DNA of 64,000 nucleotides from Laspinema palackyanum D2c (GCF_025370875.1 NZ_JAMXFD010000002.1:488218-552217); one strand, 5' to 3'. Positions 17,640 to 26,984 are shown, counted from the stretch's first letter. Notes: a model not told the origin generated them from the letters alone. Program-made: numbers and translations.

Positions 17640-17729
17640 TGATTCGAGGCGATCGCAGCAGGCAACTCGATCTTTTGTAGCACAATTTTTTGCCATTGGC
17701 AGAGTAAACCCACATCAACCCGTCCAAAA

Positions 17730-17795
17730 AAACCGGGTTTCTTAGGAGGAAATAGAGCATTTAATCTACCCTTAATACCCAGAAACCCGGTTTCT
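17730..17795. repeat. Two dispersed palindromes (AAACCGGGTTTCT and AGAAACCCGGTTTCT)
   Basis: Copies at 17730-17743 and 17781-17795 between the zinc-ribbon gene and the GH57 gene. They are inverted copies of each other, so besides small hairpins they could pair into a larger one. Same family as 16552 and 20649. Confidence 0.6.
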
Positions 17796-17839
17796 ATCCG
17801 AGAGAAAATCAATTTACAATGCATTGAACTCAAGACAGA

Positions 17840-19429
17840 TTACAAGGGACGATAAACCCGATAATTAATCTCCGGAAAAATATTATCAATCGCCTCAACC
17901 TTGGATAACCAACCGGAATCAATTTTGCCGATATTGATATCCTCATAAAGTTTGTGGAGACGCATCAAATGCGATCGCGTCCGCCGGACCGCATAAGGGA
18001 CCATCGTCCCCGTCCGCATGATAAACGCCCAATCCGAAGACTGTGCCAGGAGCAATTCTCGGGCCGCTTGGTTGAGGGCGCGCCACTCCAGTTCATCTGC
18101 CGGGTCCCGATGGCTCAACTCAATCATGCGTTCTGCCGCCTTATGTAAGTGGGGGTAAACCCAGGTATTCGTTTCATTCAGCCAATACTCGTGGAACCCT
18201 TTATATCCCCAGCTAGACTGAGACGGACGACAAACCTGCTGAGTGGGATTGTTGCGTAAGTAATCCGCCAGGTGGGTCATCTGGTAAGTACCTTGGTCAT
18301 ACCAAGACTTGCGGAAGAGGTAATCAATGAACCAAGGGCCTTCATACCACCAGTGTCCGAACAGTTCCGCATCATAGGGGGAGACAATAATCGGGGGGCG
18401 TTGCATAATGCCGTGGAGGTGTTCCACTTGACGCGCTCGGTTAAACATGAAATTGCCCGCATTTTCGGCGGCCTTTTCCCGCGCCCAATAGGGGTCATAA
18501 AGTGCCTTATCTCCTAAACCGAGACCGCGACCTGTTATTTTGTGATATTTAATCCCGACATTCTTGCGTTGACCGTTGGGCATGATATACGGCTTGATAT
18601 AATCGTATTCAGCTTCCCAACCTAAATCCTTGTAAAATTCGCGATATTCGGGGTCACCGGGATAGCCGACCTCCGAAGACCAAACCTGTTGAGAGGATTC
18701 GTGATCGCGACCGAAGACCGCCACCCCAGACTCGGTAAAAATGGGGGCATAAGTGCCGAATCGGGGACGGGGACGAGCATAGAGAATGCCATGACCGTCC
18801 GTGAGGAAATAGCGCAGACCGGCATCGGCCAACATTCGCTCCAAGCCTTCATAGTAGGCACATTCCGGGAGCCATATCCCTTTGGGGGGACGACCGAAAT
18901 TTTGTTCATAATGTTCGCAGGCGACCTGGATTTGTGCCCAGACTGCTTGCGGATACATTTTCATCAAAGGCAGGTAGCCGTGAGTGGCCCCACAGGTGAT
19001 GATTTCCAGATTGTTGGAGTCTTGGAATTGTTTAAAGGCAGAGACCAAATCGCGATCGTAGCGTTCCCAGATTTGGCGTGTGTCGTTAAACTCATTGGCA
19101 TAATGTTCGGCTAGATAGCGAATGTGACCATTATGCTTGTTATGCTCGATTTCTAGTTCAGCAAGTTCTTCGAGTTTAGCGAGGTGTTCCTCGTAACGGT
19201 CTTGGAGGAGGGGGTCCCGGAGCATTGACACCAAAGGGGGCGTCATACTCATGGTAATTTTGAAATCGATTCCATCCCGCTTTAGACCTTCAAATACTCG
19301 GAGTAAGGGGATGTAGGTTTCTGTAATGGCTTCATAGAGCCATTCTTCTTCTAAAACATAATCACTTTCGGGATGGCGGACGAAAGGAAGATGGGCGTGG
19401 AGGACGAGAGCAACGTAACCAATAGCCAT
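17840..19429 (-). CDS. GH57 1,4-alpha-glucan branching enzyme
   Basis: Glycoside hydrolase family 57 protein with a DUF1957-type C-terminal part, the layout of GH57 glycogen branching enzymes. Visible landmarks: HAHLP at residues 11-15 (GH57 motif 1), GATHGYLP near 147-154, GIWLPECAYYEGLE with the likely nucleophile Glu189, and SPYDAELFGHWWYEG with the likely acid Asp353. It would make alpha-1,6 branches in glycogen. Length 529 is normal. Its neighbours are unrelated. No ribosome site is evident before the ATG at 19429; the HAHLP motif close to the N-terminus confirms the start. Confidence 0.9.
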   Translation of the reverse strand: MAIGYVALVLHAHLPFVRHPESDYVLEEEWLYEAITETYIPLLRVFEGLKRDGIDFKITMSMTPPLVSMLRDPLLQDRYEEHLAKLEELAELEIEHNKHNGHIRYLAEHYANEFNDTRQIWERYDRDLVSAFKQFQDSNNLEIITCGATHGYLPLMKMYPQAVWAQIQVACEHYEQNFGRPPKGIWLPECAYYEGLERMLADAGLRYFLTDGHGILYARPRPRFGTYAPIFTESGVAVFGRDHESSQQVWSSEVGYPGDPEYREFYKDLGWEAEYDYIKPYIMPNGQRKNVGIKYHKITGRGLGLGDKALYDPYWAREKAAENAGNFMFNRARQVEHLHGIMQRPPIIVSPYDAELFGHWWYEGPWFIDYLFRKSWYDQGTYQMTHLADYLRNNPTQQVCRPSQSSWGYKGFHEYWLNETNTWVYPHLHKAAERMIELSHRDPADELEWRALNQAARELLLAQSSDWAFIMRTGTMVPYAVRRTRSHLMRLHKLYEDINIGKIDSGWLSKVEAIDNIFPEINYRVYRPL

Positions 19430-19739
19430 AGTGTATTGTTTCTAGTGTAAGAGATAAAACTGACGGCAGCTTCAGGCAAGTTTTCTGTATGTGTAAGATT
19501 TTAGAATGAAAGAGGAAGCTATCAACCAATTGATTGAGGCAGATGAGAGAAAATTGTGATCTAAGTCTGGGTCAGATCAACCCAGTTAGGTCCACCCAGG
19601 GGAAGATTGTTCCTCATCGGAGGCACCATTACCCCTTTGGCTCTCGTCTCTTACATCAAGAATGACGGAAGCGCTGGGGTTCCCTGGTAGAATTCAATCC
19701 CATTAAATTTCCCCGGAAGGGACAAGGAAGTTGGACATA
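19430..19739. other. Intergenic region between divergent genes
   Basis: About 310 bp separating the GH57 gene and a secreted protein gene that point apart. It should contain both promoters. I see no repeat, hairpin or convincing promoter pair. Confidence 0.35.
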
Positions 19740-20396
19740 ATGATCGAAAAAATAGCGTTGGGACTGGTAGGTTTGGCTGTCGGTGTGGTGCCTACGATGG
19801 TGTTGCTGATAACTCCAGTCCGGGCTGAATTGGTGGTAGAGGAGCCTGTGAGCCCAGAGAGTGTGATTTTGGCACAGGCAGGGACATGGGCTGATGTCAC
19901 CTTGAGATTGGAGGACCTGCCACGGGGCTTTACGGCAATGCCACCGGCGGAGTTAGCGAAGCTCAAAGAGGAACTGAGTCAAGATCAGATTGCTGTTGAG
20001 AATGTGTTTGCCTTTGTTGCTCAGGAAGAGTTTCAACTGATTATGGGGATAACCACGAGACTGGAAACAGCTCAACAACAGGCGCAATTTGACGAATTAC
20101 TCCGGGATCCCGAAAAGTTGAAGGCGTTGTTAGCAGAAAACCTTCAAGACACGAACGTGCCTCCCCAGCCGTTAAATAATGTCAGCAATATTGGCGATGA
20201 GGCAGCGGGGGTGAGCTTGCCGGTGGATTTGGATAATTTGTTAGCGCGATTGGAAATCTTGGTGTTGCGGAAAAACCAGATGGGCGCATTTGTGTTCGTG
20301 TTATATCGCGAGGGTCAAAGACCTTTATATCCGATCGCTGAAGTAGGACGCAAACTTGATCAACGGGTTCGAGAAGTCCGAACTGGGAGTAATTAG
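19740..20396 (+). CDS. Secreted hypothetical protein
   Basis: 218-residue protein with a probable signal peptide: MIEK followed by a hydrophobic run to about residue 28 and a cleavage-like region near VRAEL. The mature part contains RLEDLPRGFTAMPPAEL near 60 and a VFAFVAQEEFQLIMGI segment near 90, with a later acidic/charged helix. I know similar exported cyanobacterial proteins only as hypotheticals. A TTG three codons upstream is in frame, but GGAAG at 19726-19730 is correctly spaced (9 bases) for the ATG at 19740 and not for the TTG. Confidence 0.68.
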   Translation: MIEKIALGLVGLAVGVVPTMVLLITPVRAELVVEEPVSPESVILAQAGTWADVTLRLEDLPRGFTAMPPAELAKLKEELSQDQIAVENVFAFVAQEEFQLIMGITTRLETAQQQAQFDELLRDPEKLKALLAENLQDTNVPPQPLNNVSNIGDEAAGVSLPVDLDNLLARLEILVLRKNQMGAFVFVLYREGQRPLYPIAEVGRKLDQRVREVRTGSN

Positions 20397-20838
20397 TGGC
20401 GATCGCTTTGGGCAATTGTGAGTTTGAATACAGACAGGATGACTGGAAGTAAGCTAAGGCGATTTCCCATTAAATGACGGAGTGACCTCCTGGGGCGATC
20501 GCCGGGGAAATCAGGGATGAATCAGTTGGGTGTTCCAGTTGGTTGATAGGTCACGGTTTCAGATTGCCTAAAGCATCGAAACCGGAGGGTGAAGAACACC
20601 GGGTTTTGTCACCAAACTGCTAGGAATTAGCAACAAATTCCATCAGTGAAACCCGGTTTCTTGTCCAGGCTCTCGAAATCCTCGGCCGATCTCCTAGAAT
20701 GAGTTACCCCTAACCCAAACTTTGGCCCAGACACAATCCACCCCAGGGCGATGGGCTGAAAATTGCCGTCATTCCCCCAGCAATGGTAGATTTTAAAACA
20801 ACTTTAGCCATCACATCCCGAATGATGACCGTAATAGA
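20397..20838. other. Intergenic region with dispersed palindromes
   Basis: No gene recognised. It contains members of the AAACCCGGTTTC family: a degenerate pair near 20578-20608 and a good copy GAAACCCGGTTTC at 20649-20661. HIP1 octamers are also present. Confidence 0.45.
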
Positions 20839-21027
20839 GTGCAACCGGAATCTAATATTGAAAAAATTGTCGAACGGATCTTCCTCACACACCGCATCAC
20901 GCGGGCCGATCAAAAAATCTTTATGATGACACTGTTATCTAAGGATTCCCTGACCCCGAAAGAGCAAATGTTGATCGACCGAGTATTTGAGGCCCTCCGT
21001 CAGGGATTGTTAAGGGTTGTCGATTAG
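20839..21027 (+). CDS. Small conserved-looking hypothetical protein
   Basis: 62 residues, charged and helical, with a middle stretch RITRADQKIFMMTLLSKDSL and a tail VFEALRQGLLRVVD. I recall similar short proteins in other cyanobacteria without a function. The only usual start in the open frame is the GTG at 20839; no clear ribosome site precedes it, and the frame remains open 14 codons upstream without another normal start. Codon use looks like its neighbours. Confidence 0.6.
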   Translation: MQPESNIEKIVERIFLTHRITRADQKIFMMTLLSKDSLTPKEQMLIDRVFEALRQGLLRVVD

Positions 21028-21561
21028 ACCCCGGGCAAAATCTTGAGTAGCCCACCGAGCCCTTTTCCAGTGGCTATCCGAACATCAAGGAACCCTGACA
21101 AGACCGGGGGCGGTTAGGGAATTATCCCAGGAGTCTCGGAGTTAAGTCAAGCTCAAGGGAGCGGATTGTGGAGTTCCCCCGGTGGCGATCGCCCGTTTGG
21201 GGTTTATTATATCCAGACCCCAGCACTGGCGGATATCCAACTCGGCTTGGAGAGTGTTGAGCACAAGGCGATCGCCAGGGTGACCCACCCCCGCCCCGAT
21301 CTCCGGGCCTTTCCGCACCAGCCTAACCGAGGGCCTCAGTACAGCAGAGGGATGAAAAACCGGGTTTCTTGAGAAAATTCCTACTCAGCCGCCCCAAATT
21401 AGGGCCAGAAATCCGGTTACTTGCCCGTTTTATGCGATCGCTGAACTGATGTACTAGAGAAAGTCAAAGTTTGAGGTAAAATCCGATCTACCGACTAAGC
21501 TAAAGTTTCCCGTGGGTATTCTCGACAGTAAGATGATTTCAGAATCTACCTACCTCCTCCC
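21028..21561. other. Intergenic region, repeats only
   Basis: The 68-codon open frame here (21166-21372) looks like chance. The region holds another palindrome AAACCGGGTTTCT at 21359-21371 and a decayed copy near 21405-21420. No promoter can be pointed out for the next gene. Confidence 0.4.
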
Positions 21562-22572
21562 ATGCCCTTATTTAATGCACCGAAAGACCAAAAAGAACTC
21601 GCCAGAAAGGGCCAACCCGAGGCGATCGCTGCTGTAGTCAATCACGCGATTCAATCTCAAGGGATAACTGCAAAAGCCGTTCTCAAAGACGGTTCTTTGC
21701 TCCTGTTGCTGGAATCGGCAACAGTCCCGGATCCCACGGCCCTGGTTCCTTTCATTAAGAATGGTCTAACCGAGTTGGGGATTGAGTCAGTTCCTACCTT
21801 GAAGATTTACGGACGCAAAATCGGCGATCGCCTTCCGGCGTGGCAAGAAGAAATAGACATCGAACCCCCAGAAGAAGCATTCCCCGAAGATGAGGATATG
21901 TTCGCCACCGATGAGGATATGTTCGCCACCGATGAGGATATGCTCGCCGAAGATGAGGATATGCTCGCTGATGATGAGGACCTCCTCCCAGACGACGAAG
22001 AAAATCTAATGCCCAACGATGATTTAGAGGGGTCGGATGAATACGAGGAAGGGGAATACCTCGACGACGAGGACGAAAACGAGGAAGAAATCGCCTCGGT
22101 CAAACCCCAGGGCAAAAAATGGTATCAGAATAAAGTCCTGCTGATCGTTCCTCTGGTTGTTTTAATCGCCGCTCTAGGCGGAGGTGCTTTCTACTGGTTC
22201 CTGATGAGAGCTCAACAGACCCCAACTCCAGCCGCTGACTCTGCGGACCCGGCAGCAGAAGCTCCGGCCCCAGCCCCGGACCAGGCAGCCCCCGCACCGG
22301 CACCAGCCCCGGCCCCGGCCCCCGCACCGGCACCCGCGGCCAATTCCTTTGCGGAAGCGGTGAGACGAGCAAGCCAAGCGGCAGAGCAATCCCAAACAGC
22401 TCAAACCCAGGCGGAATGGAATCAGATCGCAGTTTTGTGGCAGGAAGCCAGCGATTTGATGGGCCAAGTCCCCGCAAACAGCCCCAATTACTCAGCGGCT
22501 CAACCCCGAGTGGGGCAGTATCAGCAAAATGCTGATTTGGCTCGACAACGGGCTGCCAATGCGTTTGAGTAA
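21562..22572 (+). CDS. Two-module membrane protein with acidic repeats
   Basis: Uncharacterised, clearly modular, 336 residues. N-module at 1-100 (ELARKGQPEAIAAVVNHAI, then GITAKAVLKDG, ending PAWQEEIDI). A very acidic stretch at 101-177 contains in-frame 21-bp DNA repeats encoding DEDMFAT units. One transmembrane helix lies at 191-213. A Pro-Ala linker of mostly PA dipeptides spans 219-260. C-module at 262-331 (AQTQAEWNQIAVLWQEASDL, then GQVPANSPNY). The N-module recurs at 22729 and 26449, and the C-module at 16605, 26449 and 28012. This is likely a single-span protein with the N-module inside and the C-module outside; topology is inferred from the linker type. Confidence 0.78.
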   Translation: MPLFNAPKDQKELARKGQPEAIAAVVNHAIQSQGITAKAVLKDGSLLLLLESATVPDPTALVPFIKNGLTELGIESVPTLKIYGRKIGDRLPAWQEEIDIEPPEEAFPEDEDMFATDEDMFATDEDMLAEDEDMLADDEDLLPDDEENLMPNDDLEGSDEYEEGEYLDDEDENEEEIASVKPQGKKWYQNKVLLIVPLVVLIAALGGGAFYWFLMRAQQTPTPAADSADPAAEAPAPAPDQAAPAPAPAPAPAPAPAPAANSFAEAVRRASQAAEQSQTAQTQAEWNQIAVLWQEASDLMGQVPANSPNYSAAQPRVGQYQQNADLARQRAANAFE

Positions 22573-22728
22573 AGGGAAGTGGGTTTTAGATCAAGGAAGG
22601 AATTGGGGTGATTGAACAGAGCAAACACCCCATACAACCCGAGGCGTTGAGAGGTCGTTACACCCGATCCTTGATCCTGATGCTGATCGGTATTCGCGCT
22701 TTTTCCTAATCATCCCCCAGTGCCAGCT

Positions 22729-23829
22729 ATGACACAGACTGAGCTTTTGGAACTTGCTAAACAGGGCCGCCCCACAGCGATCGCCGCCCTGATCAATCGG
22801 TCCCTAGAACCCAAAGGGATCACGGCGAAAGCTGCCCTCAAGGGTCGGTGCTTGCAGATTACCCTGGCAGCCCCCAAGGTTCCCAATCAAAAAGTTTTAG
22901 CTGGGTTTATTTATCAAGGGGTGATGAAATTGGCACCCGAGGCGATCGCCTCCCTGAAAGTTTTAGGTCTTCAGACCGGACAGACGGCCCCCGCCTGGTC
23001 CCAGGAGTTTAAGCTCTCTCCCCAGGCTGAATTTTCTGATGATCTCTCGGCGATGGTGCCTTTAGAGGCTCCGATTTCGCGGACGGGAAGCTCCCGCAAG
23101 TCCCCAACCGCCACCCCACCCCCCTCGGTCAATGGGGGAAAAACCCCGGGCAGAACCCGCGAATCCCGGAAGGGCGATCGCCTCCAAAAATTCCCCCAAT
23201 CCGTCGATAATTCGGCCTCAGTTCCTGACGGTTCAGAACAACTGGCTGAAAGTGAAGGGCGATCGCCTCTCACCGCCCTTGACTATGAGGACTTACTTCG
23301 AGACATCGGTCGGTTTCCCCAAAAAGGAAAATTCAGCGTGGATTACTACTACGCCATTCCTAAAATTGCGGATGCCCTCGCCGAATTGATGCCCTCAAAC
23401 CGTCAAATTCTTGACGTTGTTGGGGTGCGATTTCAAGGCCAATTAGCCTGTCTGGTCCTGACTGAGCGGGGTTTAGCTTGTTTTTCCTGTCCAGATTTTT
23501 CTCGACAAGCCCTTAAAACTTTTGGGGTGAATTTTAATAAAATTAGTCACCTCAGCGCCGGAAAACGGGGGCTGAGTATTTATCAACCGAAAGGTCTCAA
23601 AAACCATTTTTATTTCTATAATAAAAGACTAGGAAAAATTTTTATAGAGGGGAAACTTTCCGAGTTTATTTCCGTAGAAAAAACTCGATTTATTCCCGAT
23701 GATCGCCATGAAATTACTCTAACGCTGTTTGGGTATTTTGCCTTGTTTTTATCTCTGGTGGTCAACCTTGCCGGATTGGGAGCGGGGGTCTGGTTTTTAA
23801 TTCAAAGAATGATGGGAAATCCCTTTTAA
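22729..23829 (+). CDS. N-module protein with C-terminal membrane helix
   Basis: Uncharacterised protein. Residues 1-97 are the N-module (ELAKQGRPTAIAALINRSL, GITAKAALKGR, ending PAWSQEFKL). A disordered Ser/Pro/Arg-rich linker follows to about residue 185, then a domain of about 145 residues with VVGVRFQGQLACLVLTERG and KHFYFYNKR-like strands that recalls a PH-like fold, and a final membrane helix near residues 337-360. It lacks the C-module. It follows the 21562 gene by 156 bp on the same strand. A GTG three codons upstream (22720) is also in frame; neither start has a clear ribosome site. Confidence 0.72.
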   Translation: MTQTELLELAKQGRPTAIAALINRSLEPKGITAKAALKGRCLQITLAAPKVPNQKVLAGFIYQGVMKLAPEAIASLKVLGLQTGQTAPAWSQEFKLSPQAEFSDDLSAMVPLEAPISRTGSSRKSPTATPPPSVNGGKTPGRTRESRKGDRLQKFPQSVDNSASVPDGSEQLAESEGRSPLTALDYEDLLRDIGRFPQKGKFSVDYYYAIPKIADALAELMPSNRQILDVVGVRFQGQLACLVLTERGLACFSCPDFSRQALKTFGVNFNKISHLSAGKRGLSIYQPKGLKNHFYFYNKRLGKIFIEGKLSEFISVEKTRFIPDDRHEITLTLFGYFALFLSLVVNLAGLGAGVWFLIQRMMGNPF

Positions 23830-23966
23830 TCTCCTCCAGTTCCTTCTATTCATTCCTGAATTTCTGGTATTTTCACCCCCTCCAGTTAACAATTAACACA
23901 GGAGAGATTTTCTCCAACAAGTGAGCTTAAATCAAACATGAAATTTCGGCTAGGCGGTTTAGCTCA

Positions 23967-25448
23967 ATGGTAAATTGGATCATCAAGCAGACACAACATC
24001 TCTTAACCGTCTTCGGTGAGATTTTTACCAAAGATTTGTTTAAGGTAGGAGGGAATGAGTTTTCCCTGAATCGTCTTGCTCAACTGCTATTACTCAGTGC
24101 GATCGCCTATTTTATCTCCCGCAGCTTGAACGAATGGATTAAGCGCCGGTTATTAGGGCGCTTAAAATTTCACATCGGGACCCGAGAAGCGATCGCCTCC
24201 GTCCTAGGGTATCTTCTGAGCGCCCTCTCCTTTCTCATCGTCCTCGAAAGCGCAGGAATTGACCTAAGTTCCCTCACCGTCGTTGCCGGGGTTTTAGGAA
24301 TTGGGATCGGGTTTGGGTTGCAAAATCTCGCCAGTAACTTTATCAGCGGTATTACCTTATTATTTGAACAACCCATTAAAGTCGGCGACTATATCCAAGT
24401 CGATGATCTATTTGGAACCGTCGAAAAAATCTCCATTCGTTCTACCATTGTTCGGAGTCGCGATGGAGTATTTGTGATTGTTCCTAATATCCGATTTGTC
24501 GAAACTAATATTATTAACTGGAGTTATCAAGACCCGAAATGTCGCCTGCATATTCCCATTGGCATCGCCTACGGGACTGATCCAGCTTCAGTCACCGAAG
24601 CACTCCTCACCGCAGCGCGTAAAGAACCGCAAGTGTTATCTGACCCACCGCCTAAAGTCTGGTTTCAAGCTTTTGGAGACAGTGCCTTAGACTTTAAACT
24701 GTTAGTCTGGATTGATGAACCGGAAAATAGTGAACCGATTAAAAGTGCTTTGAATTTTCGGATTGAATGTGAATTGCGTCAGCGAGGCATTGAAATTCCG
24801 TTTCCTCAACGAGATTTACATATCCGCAATCTGGACTCCTTCAAGACTCTGTTTAAACATGAGATTCCCACAGTCCCCAGTCAGGAGACGCTTCCCCCTT
24901 CAGAAACCCCTCCCCCCAAGCTCGAACCAGCCATTCCCAAATCCCCGAATAACTGGACCTTGCGGGATTTGTTGCGCCGAATGCCCTATTTTGAGACCTG
25001 TAGTGATATGGAATTGCTGCATTTAATTGAGTATGGATATCGGCAATTGTTTCCAGGCGATCGCTTAATTTGTCGGGAAAATGACCCGGGGGATTCTTTT
25101 TATATTATTCTGTCGGGTTCCGTCGAAGTGTTTTCCCAACGCCTGCAAAAATATATTGCTAGTCTGCACGCGGGTGAGTTTTTTGGAGAAATTTCTTTAC
25201 TGATGGGAATTCCCCGTTCGGCCAGTGTCAGAACCTTGGAAGATACGATTTTATTTGTAATTGATCGCAATGATTTACAACGGTTGTTAGTCACCCATCG
25301 GAATTTAGCCGATCGCATTGCCGAAAAATTATCCGAAAGACAACAATCCCTCAAAAGTTTAGGATTGCTGGTGGATGAAGAAATTGAAGGGGAAGAAAAA
25401 CCCTTGATTTGGATTCGCAAGCGGTTAAATACTCTATTTGGAATTTAA
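23967..25448 (+). CDS. Mechanosensitive-channel (MscS) protein fused to a cyclic-nucleotide-binding domain
   Basis: Residues 1-290 form an MscS channel: two to three membrane helices, then the pore-lining helix VVAGVLGIGIGFGLQNLASN (about 106-125) and the beta domain with LLFEQPIKVGDYIQVDD. After a proline-rich linker (290-330) comes a cyclic-nucleotide-binding domain (about 350-470) with a phosphate-binding cassette reading GEFFGEISLLMGIPRSASVR, in which the FGE and the arginine before Ala-Ser are as expected for a binding site. This is the bCNG architecture, in which the ligand may gate the channel in place of, or along with, tension. The start at 23967 precedes the first helix directly. 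No ribosome site is obvious. Confidence 0.88.
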   Translation: MVNWIIKQTQHLLTVFGEIFTKDLFKVGGNEFSLNRLAQLLLLSAIAYFISRSLNEWIKRRLLGRLKFHIGTREAIASVLGYLLSALSFLIVLESAGIDLSSLTVVAGVLGIGIGFGLQNLASNFISGITLLFEQPIKVGDYIQVDDLFGTVEKISIRSTIVRSRDGVFVIVPNIRFVETNIINWSYQDPKCRLHIPIGIAYGTDPASVTEALLTAARKEPQVLSDPPPKVWFQAFGDSALDFKLLVWIDEPENSEPIKSALNFRIECELRQRGIEIPFPQRDLHIRNLDSFKTLFKHEIPTVPSQETLPPSETPPPKLEPAIPKSPNNWTLRDLLRRMPYFETCSDMELLHLIEYGYRQLFPGDRLICRENDPGDSFYIILSGSVEVFSQRLQKYIASLHAGEFFGEISLLMGIPRSASVRTLEDTILFVIDRNDLQRLLVTHRNLADRIAEKLSERQQSLKSLGLLVDEEIEGEEKPLIWIRKRLNTLFGI

Positions 25449-25591
25449 CCCGTCCAATAATTCCGAGCCAGTTTTATCAACATGACAGCAGACAAGGGGA
25501 ATTTTCCAGGTAAAACCGTCCCGCTGTTTAAGTCAGCGTGGCTAGGTTGTTTCAGATCACCGGACTTGAATTCCCCAGTCCAAGCTATGAA

Positions 25592-26449
25592 TTAGAGCTG
25601 TTCTTGACGTAGGCGATCGCCTTGAGCTTGGGCATCCTCGCTGTTACTGCGATAGAGTTCCGTGCGGTTTTGAGCGATTTTGTATCGGGGATGATCCGCC
25701 GGGACTGAAGCCATCAACACCGAAGCCTGTTCCCACTTGGCGGCAATTACCAACCATTCCGCAGAAGTTTCAGCAACTTTCCCCTCAGCAGAAGCTTGTT
25801 CAGCTAATCGCACCGCTTGTGCAAAGGGATCGCGATCAGTAACTGCCTCAGAGGGCTCTTCAGAATTGCCAGAAGTCAGAGAAAATTGACCTGACTGGAA
25901 TCCAGCCTGTATTTGGGGCCAGTTATAAATCAGTAAACCCAGAGTCACCAGTACCAGACTCACCCCGAGACCATTGAGGATCCCCCGGCGAAATTGGCGT
26001 TCTTCTCGGACTTGACGGGAATAGGGGGATTTAGGGAAAGCGGGGTCAGTGCGGGGTTTTGGACGGCTGAAATCTTGGCCCATTTGTTTGAAGATATTGG
26101 GTTTTTTCAGAGTAATTAGTTGGGACCAGAGGAGTTGATTTTCGGGGTCCCGATTAATTTCCTCCAACCACAACAACTGCTGTTCTCGCACCAGGCGGCT
26201 GTTGATATGGACTCGCCGAATATTGCGCGGTGCCAAAGACTCTAAAATCTGTCGAATGCGATCGACCAAAGTAGATTGGTCCAGGAGTTCGGGACTCCCC
26301 GCCTCGCATAGCAGTTGCAACACGCCATCAGCAAACACGGCGCGGGTTCTGACGCCGGAAGGAGCCAGTTTTTCATTCAGGACTTGAATAATCGCCGATA
26401 CGCTGCCCTGGCGAGCTTGATTGGCGATATCATCCATCGGATGTACCAT
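25592..26449 (-). CDS. Protein with both N-module and C-module
   Basis: Uncharacterised, 285 residues from the chosen start. N-module at about 1-105 (DIANQARQGSVSAIIQVLN, GVRTRAVFADG, ending LLWLEEIN), an arginine-rich linker, one membrane helix near 158-178 (LNGLGVSLVLVTLGLLIYNW), and a C-module near 205-275 (AETSAEWLVIAAKWEQASVL then ASVPADHPRY). It has the same order of parts as the 21562 protein and lacks the acidic repeats. The frame is open to an ATG at 26506, but alignment with its two relatives places the start near 26449. It converges on the MscS-like gene. Confidence 0.75.
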   Translation of the reverse strand: MVHPMDDIANQARQGSVSAIIQVLNEKLAPSGVRTRAVFADGVLQLLCEAGSPELLDQSTLVDRIRQILESLAPRNIRRVHINSRLVREQQLLWLEEINRDPENQLLWSQLITLKKPNIFKQMGQDFSRPKPRTDPAFPKSPYSRQVREERQFRRGILNGLGVSLVLVTLGLLIYNWPQIQAGFQSGQFSLTSGNSEEPSEAVTDRDPFAQAVRLAEQASAEGKVAETSAEWLVIAAKWEQASVLMASVPADHPRYKIAQNRTELYRSNSEDAQAQGDRLRQEQL

Positions 26450-26674
26450 GCTTGGGTTTAGCAATTGATTGTTTGTCAACTCTATAAAAGCGGTAATAGT
26501 TTGCATTTAGAGATATAGCCTATCAGTTTTTTCAGCAGGTCAACCTTCATGGACCGGGGAAAACAAAAAGCCGCCAATTTAGGCTCCTATTTAGGGCCCA
26601 GGGAATCTGTTGCCACAGCAGGCTGACCCGCTCAACGGGACTGACGGGCTTCCGTCGGGATGTTATCGGATCCT

Positions 26675-26819
26675 AGGACTTACGCTTTACCCCTAAATAA
26701 TGTAGAGGGGAGCAAGCGAATCGCCTCTACATTATTTAGGACTCGCTCATAAAATATGCGTAAGTTCAGCTTTCATCTCCAGCCCCTATTATCTACAGCA
26801 TAAGTTCTGTAAGTCCTGA
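26675..26819. mobile_element. MITE-like element with AGGACTTACGC ends
   Basis: Begins AGGACTTACGC (26675-26685); inverted counterparts lie at 26757-26767 and at 26809-26819 (GTAAGTCCTG). Inside is a perfect 14-bp inverted repeat AAATAATGTAGAGG/CCTCTACATTATTT (26695-26738). The same terminal motif bounds the element at 45486 and the same inner hairpin occurs at 44382 and 55018. No coding capacity, so mobilised in trans if at all. Confidence 0.65.
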
Positions 26820-26984
26820 GCCAGTTTGAGATTGGCATTAATGGCTTTTGGAGTCAATTGAGCCCTTTGCTGAAAGGGATTGCTCTAAAATTGATGGAGA
26901 CAGGACAGATGGGGCGCTTGAAACAGGCGATCGCTTTTGTCCTGCCGCCACTATATTATCCCCTGGGGGAATTAAAAAAAAACG

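Noticed and set aside
23957-23990. Stretch GGCGGTTTAGCTCAATGGTA resembling the D-arm of a tRNA
   Set aside because: No anticodon stem, T-loop or acceptor pairing follows; the stretch overlaps the start codon of the MscS-like gene.
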